Assembly: GCA_003235435.1 (NCBI GenBank)
Contig: QJWF01000222.1
Coordinates: forward strand, 1 to 11,162
Length of the DNA stretch: 11,162 nt
Direction: 5' to 3'
Source of the DNA: Nitrosomonadales bacterium
GTDB taxonomy: Bacteria > Pseudomonadota > Gammaproteobacteria > Burkholderiales > Gallionellaceae
The notes under the pieces are model-generated. The model worked only from the letters and a program-made list of their open reading frames with translations, did no database searches and was not told the DNA's origin. The position numbers and the translations under genes are program-made. Shown here piece by piece: positions 7,043 through 11,162 of the stretch (the stretch's first letter is position 1; each line of letters begins with the position of its first letter).

Positions 7043-8392
7043 TCAGTTGCCGTAGAGCAGGTCCGGCAGCCAATAGACCAGTTGCGGGAAGATGTACACA
7101 GCAGCCATGGTTACGAATACCATGGTCAGGAATGGCATGCAGCCCCGGAAGATGGTCGCCAGTTGTATATGTTTGGGTGCCACGCCTTTGAGGTAATAGG
7201 CCGACATCGCCATCGGCGGCGTCAGAAACGAGGTTTGCAGGTTCAACGCAATCAGGATGCCGAAGAACATCGGATCGACGTCGAAATGCGGCAGCAACGG
7301 CAGGAAGATCGGCACGAAGATGATGATGATCTCGCTCCATTCCAGCGGCCAGCCCAGCAGGAAGATGATAAGCTGGGACAGCATCAGGAAGGTAACAGTG
7401 TTAAGGTTCATGCTCAGCACGAATTCCTTGATCAATCCCTCGCCGCCAAGGTAGGAGAACACCGAGGAAAAGGTCCATGATCCGACGAACAGCCAGCAGA
7501 CCATTGCGGTGGTGCGCGCCGTCAGGAATACTGCTTCCTTTAGACGTCCCCAGGTCAGGGCCCGGTAGGATGCGGCCAGCACAACGCCTCCCAGCGCACC
7601 GAGCGCCGCAGCTTCGCTCGGTGTTGCCAGGCCGAACAGGATGGCCCCCAGCACCGAGAAGATCAGGACCGCCAGCGGAACGAATGCCTTGGCCAGCAGC
7701 AGAAAAACCTCGCTCCAGGTGACGTTTTCGGTCTGCTCCTTGGGCAATTTGGGTGCAAGTGAAGGGCTGATCACCACCCGGCCCACCACGTATATCATAT
7801 ACAGTCCAGCCAACAGTACGCCGGGCATCATCGCCGCGGCATAGAGCTTGACGACGGACATCGCCGCTGTCGCGCCATAAACGATCAGCATGATCGAAGG
7901 CGGGATCAGGATGCCCAGGGTGCCACCAGCGGCAATGACGCCAGTGGAAAGTTTCTGGTCATAACCGGCCTTGATCATTGCTGGAAGCGCCAGCAGACCC
8001 ATCAGTGTCACCACAGCGCCGACGATACCGGTAGCGGTGGCGAAAAGTGCGCAGGTGATCAGGGCCGCGACCGCCATCGCGCCGGGAACCGCGCGAAATG
8101 CAAGTTGAAGACTGAGAAACAATCGGTCCAGCAGATTGGATCGCTCGACGATATAGCCCATGAACAGGAATAACGGTACCGCCACCAGCACATCATTGTT
8201 CATGATGCTGAAGGTGTTCTGCGTCAGCAGGTAGAATACCCGATTGTCGAAAAAAGCCTGATCCGGCTGGAAATAGGCGTAATAGCCAAAGAAGACGCCC
8301 ATGGCCATCAGGGTAAAGGCGATTGGAAAGCCGAGCAGGATGATGAAGATGAATGCGCCGAGCATCATGATGGCGACTTGCGGGTCTGTCAT
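7043..8392 (-). CDS. TRAP transporter large permease subunit (DctM type)
   Basis: The 449-residue, roughly 12-helix membrane subunit that carries substrate through the inner membrane using a sodium or proton gradient. DctM-family motifs are clear: VPLFLFMGYIVERS (72-85), ATATGIVGAVVTLMG (118-132) and GGTLGILIPPSIMLIVYG (156-173). The C-terminal half has the repeat-related elements LFVGSWTF and LQTSFLTPPMAMSAYYLKG. It overlaps the small-permease gene by 4 bases (ATGA, 8389-8392), so the pair is translationally coupled. The length and sequence style fit the group annotated as mannitol/chloroaromatic or 2-oxoacid TRAP systems more than the classical C4-dicarboxylate type; this is from memory and does not fix the substrate. 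Confidence 0.95.
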   Translation of the reverse strand: MTDPQVAIMMLGAFIFIILLGFPIAFTLMAMGVFFGYYAYFQPDQAFFDNRVFYLLTQNTFSIMNNDVLVAVPLFLFMGYIVERSNLLDRLFLSLQLAFRAVPGAMAVAALITCALFATATGIVGAVVTLMGLLALPAMIKAGYDQKLSTGVIAAGGTLGILIPPSIMLIVYGATAAMSVVKLYAAAMMPGVLLAGLYMIYVVGRVVISPSLAPKLPKEQTENVTWSEVFLLLAKAFVPLAVLIFSVLGAILFGLATPSEAAALGALGGVVLAASYRALTWGRLKEAVFLTARTTAMVCWLFVGSWTFSSVFSYLGGEGLIKEFVLSMNLNTVTFLMLSQLIIFLLGWPLEWSEIIIIFVPIFLPLLPHFDVDPMFFGILIALNLQTSFLTPPMAMSAYYLKGVAPKHIQLATIFRGCMPFLTMVFVTMAAVYIFPQLVYWLPDLLYGN

Positions 8393-9003
8393 TTGACGTC
8401 TCCCGAAACCACCGATTGGTAATCAAGCTCCTCGGCTTTGGCGGCTGCCAGCAGCACTGCAGTTTCCATTTCCTCGACGTCGTGCAGCCGCTCGGGCCAT
8501 TCACCGGTGCGGATGCACATGATGCAGCGCAAAGTCTCTGCAATGCCCTGCAGCGCAAGAAAGAAGCCGGCCGCCGGGATGATCAGTTTGAGTTGCCAGA
8601 TGGGCACGCCGATAGGGCTATTGACGCTCACTTCTTTTATCCGCATCGAATCCATCGCGTAGTCCCAGCCCGAGTACATCAGGGCTATGATGCCAGGGAA
8701 GAAGAAGATCAAATAGAGCACGAGTTCGATGCTGCCCTGAACGCGTTTGGGCATCAATCTGTAGAAAATATCGCCGCGTACATGAGCACCTCGCGAGAGT
8801 GCATAGGCTCCCGCCATCAGGAACAGGCCGCCGTAAAGGATGTAGCTCATGTCGAAGGCCCAACTGGTAGGGTCGTCAAGCACATAGCGAACAAAAACTT
8901 CGTAGGAGGTGCCAAGTATCAGAACGACAATGCACCAGGCAAACGCATGCCCGACCGATTTAGACAACTGGTCGATGCCATGCAACAGCGATTGGATCTT
9001 CAT
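8389..9003 (-). CDS. TRAP transporter small permease subunit (DctQ type)
   Basis: A 204-residue protein with four hydrophobic helices, matching the DctQ fold that pairs with DctM. Typical features are the N-terminal amphipathic stretch, the RYVLDDPTSWAFDMSYILYG segment after helix 1, and the ALSRGAHVRGDIFYRLMP segment before helix 3. The C-terminal tail of about 45 residues (EWPERLHDVEEMET onward) is longer than in many DctQ proteins and is acidic. I placed the start at 9003 rather than 9054: the longer form has no ribosome site and would include the sequence of the hairpin at 9026-9052, while MKIQSLLHG is a normal DctQ beginning. The ribosome site (GGA about 7 bases upstream) is weak. Confidence 0.88.
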   Translation of the reverse strand: MKIQSLLHGIDQLSKSVGHAFAWCIVVLILGTSYEVFVRYVLDDPTSWAFDMSYILYGGLFLMAGAYALSRGAHVRGDIFYRLMPKRVQGSIELVLYLIFFFPGIIALMYSGWDYAMDSMRIKEVSVNSPIGVPIWQLKLIIPAAGFFLALQGIAETLRCIMCIRTGEWPERLHDVEEMETAVLLAAAKAEELDYQSVVSGDVK

Positions 9004-9025
9004 ATATGTCCGTTCTACGAAACAA

Positions 9026-9052
9026 GGCGGTGGAGCCGAAGCACCCACCGCC
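9026..9052 (-). promoter_or_regulatory. Stable UUCG-capped hairpin between the TRAP binding-protein and permease genes
   Basis: Read on the minus strand, GGCGGTGG pairs perfectly with CCACCGCC (8 bp). An added G-U pair, a bulged U and an inner GC/GC stem close a UUCG tetraloop, one of the most stable RNA loops. It is followed by TTGTTTCG, a partial U tract. It lies 40 bases after the dctP stop and 22 bases before the DctQ start. The likely role is to protect the upstream message from 3' exonucleases or end part of the transcripts, so that the periplasmic binding protein is made in excess over the permeases. Confidence 0.7.
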
Positions 9053-9092
9053 ATGGGTAATACAGCTATCTATACTTGTTGGCAGCGACTCA

Positions 9093-10241
9093 TTAGAAGC
9101 CAAGCTTTCCGAACAAGTGTTCGTAAGCCGCCTTGTAATCGGCGTTGTTGAAGAAGGTGTAGTAACCGACCCTCTTTGCCCATGCCTTCTGCGATTCCCA
9201 TACCTTGCCAAAGAACGGATCTTCGTCGGTAAGGCGCTTGACGATCGTGTCCCATGCCTTTAGTTGCACATCAAAGATGCCTTGTGGAGTACGCAGGATA
9301 TTGACTTTATCCTTGTTCTTGAGCTCCTGCAGATCTCTTGAATAGTTGTCCATCGCCAGCGCGTAATTCGCCGTGGATGCCGCCTCGGCTGCATAGCGCA
9401 GCAGCGCCTGCAGGTCCTTGGGCAACGACTCATATTTCTTGCGATTGAATACGATCTCAAAGAACTCCTGTGCCTGGTGATAACTGCCCATCATGTAGTT
9501 CTTGGCTACGTCCTGGGCGCCGAAACGACGGTCTGAGGTCGGGTTGTTGAACTCGAAGGCCTCGATTACTCCACGCTCCATCGCGGGCACAATCTCGCCA
9601 CCAGGCAACTGTGTTACCTTGATGCCAAGTTCCTGCATCATGTCGGCCGCCAAGCCCACGGTGCGATACTTGAGGCCTTTCAGTTGCGAAGCATTTTTGA
9701 TCGGCTTCTTGAACCAGCCCAGCGGTTGGGTGGGCATCGGCATCGCGAAAAAACCAACCACGTCGAGACCGATCTTTTGCATCAGCTCGTTGTAGAACGG
9801 CAACCCTTCCTTATGGATCCAGGCAAGGTTTTGTGCGGCGTCGCAGCCAGTAACCGGTCCGGAACCGAACAGCGATGCGACTTTGCTCTTGCCGTACCAG
9901 TAAACGGCAACCTGGTGGCCAGCGTCGATCACCCCTTTTGAAGTCGCTTCCATCACTTCGAACGGTTTGACCACTGATCCTGCCACCAGATAGTCGATGC
10001 GAAGGCGGCCTTCGGCCATTTCGTTGACACGATTGACGTATTCCTCGGCCATTTCGTTGAAGATGTCCTTCGCGCCCCATGCACCCTGCATCTTAAGAAC
10101 GACGGGGGAAGCTGCGACGGAGATCGATGGAAAGCCTGTGATTGCGGCGCCGGTGGTGACGGCAGCAGCCGTCGTCAGAAACTTGCGACGCGACACCGTT
10201 TTTGTGGTCTCTTCTTGCTTGGTTTCTACTACCTTGTCCAT
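9093..10241 (-). CDS. TRAP transporter periplasmic substrate-binding protein (DctP type), Tat-exported
   Basis: A 382-residue solute-binding protein that captures substrate in the periplasm and hands it to the DctQM permease. The N-terminus has a twin-arginine signal (SRRKFLT, Arg18-Arg19) and a hydrophobic region ending near VAAS (41-45), so export is by the Tat pathway. The conserved ligand-contacting arginine is probably Arg193 in KYRTVGLAAD, where it would pair with a carboxylate. GGEIVPAMERGVIEAFEF (214-231) is the signature of the larger DctP subgroup annotated as mannitol/chloroaromatic or TakP-like 2-oxoacid binding proteins, some of which bind the acid together with a metal ion. The start has a perfect ribosome site, AAGGAGGA, 6 bases upstream. 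First clear gene of the operon. Confidence 0.94.
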   Translation of the reverse strand: MDKVVETKQEETTKTVSRRKFLTTAAAVTTGAAITGFPSISVAASPVVLKMQGAWGAKDIFNEMAEEYVNRVNEMAEGRLRIDYLVAGSVVKPFEVMEATSKGVIDAGHQVAVYWYGKSKVASLFGSGPVTGCDAAQNLAWIHKEGLPFYNELMQKIGLDVVGFFAMPMPTQPLGWFKKPIKNASQLKGLKYRTVGLAADMMQELGIKVTQLPGGEIVPAMERGVIEAFEFNNPTSDRRFGAQDVAKNYMMGSYHQAQEFFEIVFNRKKYESLPKDLQALLRYAAEAASTANYALAMDNYSRDLQELKNKDKVNILRTPQGIFDVQLKAWDTIVKRLTDEDPFFGKVWESQKAWAKRVGYYTFFNNADYKAAYEHLFGKLGF

Positions 10242-10621
10242 GATTTTTCCTCCTTAGATTTGACTTGTGATACTGATTTGCTGCCTCTTGCTTCAATCGG
10301 CCTCGTCACACAGATATTACGTGACCGTTTGATTCTTTGTTTTTCGACTTGTATTTTTTCTGCACCAACAGCAGACGTAACCGAAAGTGCGAACTTTCCG
10401 GGTATCATCGAGAAGGCGCAAGGTATCGAGAGTTGCGATTTCATCGGCAACAGCACCGCCATCCGCATGCCGTCCAGTACATCCTCCCCGAAACAGATAC
10501 GGCGTGACCGGATTGTTTCGTCTACATATCTGTCGCTGTCGTGGCGAAAGTGCTTTAAACCTTTAATATCACTGCGCATCGAATGGTTGTTCGGAGTACC
10601 CGTGGCGACTACCTGCAGCAT
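10229..10621 (-). CDS. Uncertain 130-codon ORF upstream of the TRAP operon, no recognised family
   Basis: Possible small gene of 130 residues. In its favour: AAGGGAG lies 5 bases before the ATG, a promoter-like pair lies upstream on the same strand (10705-10733), and the first 56 or so codons tend to end in G or C, as in real genes here. Against it: I recognise no domain, the last 40 codons are AT-rich and look like non-coding sequence, and the ORF runs through the ribosome site of the TRAP binding-protein gene and overlaps its first 13 bases. The N-terminal part (residues 15-60, rich in Arg, Asp and His) looks the most protein-like. It may be a real leader gene translationally coupled to the transporter, a decayed gene, or chance. 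Confidence 0.28.
   Translation of the reverse strand: MLQVVATGTPNNHSMRSDIKGLKHFRHDSDRYVDETIRSRRICFGEDVLDGMRMAVLLPMKSQLSIPCAFSMIPGKFALSVTSAVGAEKIQVEKQRIKRSRNICVTRPIEARGSKSVSQVKSKEEKSWTR
10248..10255 (-). promoter_or_regulatory. Strong ribosome binding site of the TRAP binding-protein gene
   Basis: AAGGAGGA on the minus strand is a full match to the anti-Shine-Dalgarno sequence, 6 bases before ATG 10241. It is much stronger than the sites of the two permease genes, in line with high expression of the binding protein. Confidence 0.85.
10383..10398 (+). repeat. Small hairpin with GCGA (GNRA) loop
   Basis: GAAAGT (10383-10388) and ACTTTC (10393-10398) are perfect 6-bp complements around GCGA. 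Read on the plus strand, this is a GNRA tetraloop hairpin, about 400 bases upstream of mmsA. It would matter only if this strand is transcribed here, for example as a long leader or small RNA; otherwise it may be an operator or chance. Confidence 0.3.
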
Positions 10622-10704
10622 TGACTCTCCCTTGTGACAGGCAAGATGTGTAAACTATAGCTCGGCGCGATACCCACCGAAAAATAGTGAAGCAATTTCA
10701 ATAC

Positions 10705-10733
10705 ACGATACATTATTCATCTGTTGCTGACAA
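10705..10733 (-). promoter_or_regulatory. Candidate sigma-70 promoter reading toward the TRAP operon
   Basis: On the minus strand, TTGTCA (10733-10728) and TATCGT (10710-10705) are separated by exactly 17 bases. This matches five of six -35 and four of six -10 consensus positions. A transcript from here would start near 10698, run about 75 bases to the uncertain ORF at 10621 and about 455 bases to the TRAP binding-protein gene. It is a pattern match only. Confidence 0.3.
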
Positions 10734-10796
10734 CCATTCTCATCACCCGGAAACAAGCTCCGGAAGTTTGATGAAGAAAACACTGAAGGAAGCTAC

Positions 10797-11162
10797 ATGG
10801 CCAAGCCCGTTTTAAAATTGTGGATCAATGGTCGGCCTGCGACGAGTCTTGGCAAGCGTTCTGCAGAAGTGAACAATCCGGCCATCGGAGAAGCGATCCG
10901 TATAGTGCCTCTGGCGAGCAGAGAGGATGTTGAAAGCGCGATTGCGGCTGCCAAGGCGGCCTTCCCCGCCTGGCGAGATACCACTCCGCTACGCCGCGGC
11001 CGAATTCTGAACAAATTCCGCGAGCTGCTCGAAGCACACCGCGCCGAACTTGCACAACTGGCCAGTGAAGAGCACGGCAAGACGCTGGAAGATGCAGCGG
11101 GATCGGTGCAGCGGGGAATCGAAGTGGTGGAATTCGCGGTCGGTGCGCCGCACCTTCTCAAG
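10797..11162 (+). CDS. mmsA: CoA-acylating methylmalonate/malonate-semialdehyde dehydrogenase, N-terminal part
   Basis: The first 122 codons of an aldehyde dehydrogenase, open at the window end (family length about 500). The sequence starts LWINGRPATS, followed by the family's VNNPAIGEAI segment and PLASREDVESAIAAAKAAFP. SEEHGKTLEDAAGSVQRGIE at about residues 92-111, followed by VVEFAVGAPHLLK, is typical of the MmsA/IolA branch and not of general aldehyde dehydrogenases. This branch turns methylmalonate semialdehyde or malonate semialdehyde into propionyl-CoA or acetyl-CoA with NAD and CoA, in valine, beta-alanine or inositol breakdown. The catalytic cysteine is outside the window. AGGA at 10787-10790 lies 6 bases before the ATG. 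It is divergent from the TRAP-amidase operon. Confidence 0.88.
   Translation, partial: MAKPVLKLWINGRPATSLGKRSAEVNNPAIGEAIRIVPLASREDVESAIAAAKAAFPAWRDTTPLRRGRILNKFRELLEAHRAELAQLASEEHGKTLEDAAGSVQRGIEVVEFAVGAPHLLK

Larger units (their letters stand above)
10256..10796. other. Long divergent intergenic region between the TRAP operon and mmsA
   Basis: About 540 bases with no confident gene. They must hold the control region for two divergent transcription units. Seen here: an uncertain minus-strand ORF from 10621, GTCAC-N11-GTGAC at 10305-10325 around an ATATTA (TAATAT on the minus strand), a GAAAGT/ACTTTC hairpin at 10383-10398, an imperfect direct repeat of GGTATC(ATC)GAGA at 10401-10413 and 10422-10431, and CCGGA-N7-TCCGG at 10747-10763, which ends 33 bases before the mmsA ATG. 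No clear plus-strand sigma-70 promoter for mmsA and no tRNA or known riboswitch were seen. Confidence 0.6.

Noticed and set aside
8416..9060. 214-codon plus-strand ORF opposite the TRAP small permease gene
   Set aside because: Antisense shadow; the minus strand encodes a clear four-helix DctQ protein coupled to DctM.
10215..10637. 140-codon plus-strand ORF in the divergent intergenic region
   Set aside because: It starts within the binding-protein gene and reads backwards through that gene's ribosome site, with no start signal of its own and no recognisable domain.
1..11162. CRISPR arrays, tRNA or rRNA genes, insertion sequences
   Set aside because: No regularly spaced repeats, no cloverleaf-like segment, no transposase-like translation and no terminal inverted repeats were seen on either strand.

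Overview
The window looks like chromosomal DNA of a mid-GC proteobacterium: about half GC, strong Shine-Dalgarno sites, tight operons, a proton-pumping bc1 complex and a TRAP transporter. I cannot fix the class. The cytochrome b (PEWY motif) and the short-loop Rieske protein look alphaproteobacterial/mitochondrial in type, while the general gene style would also fit a betaproteobacterium. All gene calls come from reading the translations; no database was searched.

Left part (1-3112, + strand): petA-petB-petC, the three catalytic subunits of the cytochrome bc1 complex (complex III), packed with a 9-base gap and then a 4-base ATGA overlap. The upstream region has a near-perfect FNR/ANR-type box (49-62) and two overlapping inverted repeats (62-98 and 83-105), which suggests oxygen- or redox-responsive control. 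After petC and a small hairpin comes an unusual 125-residue protein that is a Rossmann NAD(P)-binding domain with no catalytic domain.

Middle (3159-5452, + strand): a GlcD/D-2-hydroxyglutarate-dehydrogenase-type flavoprotein, which in this family oxidises a D-2-hydroxyacid, and then a NYN-LOTUS protein (predicted RNase or RNA-binding protein). No clear terminator was seen before the convergent genes.

Right part (10241 down to 5501, - strand): dctP-dctQ-dctM-type TRAP transporter genes, then an amidase-signature hydrolase and a 56-residue two-helix membrane protein, apparently one operon. A very stable hairpin with a UUCG loop lies between the binding-protein gene and the permease genes and probably sets their expression ratio. 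Divergently, at 10797, starts a CoA-acylating methylmalonate/malonate semialdehyde dehydrogenase (mmsA), cut by the window end. The 555 bases between the divergent genes hold possible regulatory sites and one uncertain 130-codon ORF with a good ribosome binding site. Import of an organic acid or amide, hydrolysis of the amide bond, and final oxidation of a semialdehyde to an acyl-CoA would be a coherent catabolic unit, but the substrate cannot be read from the sequence.
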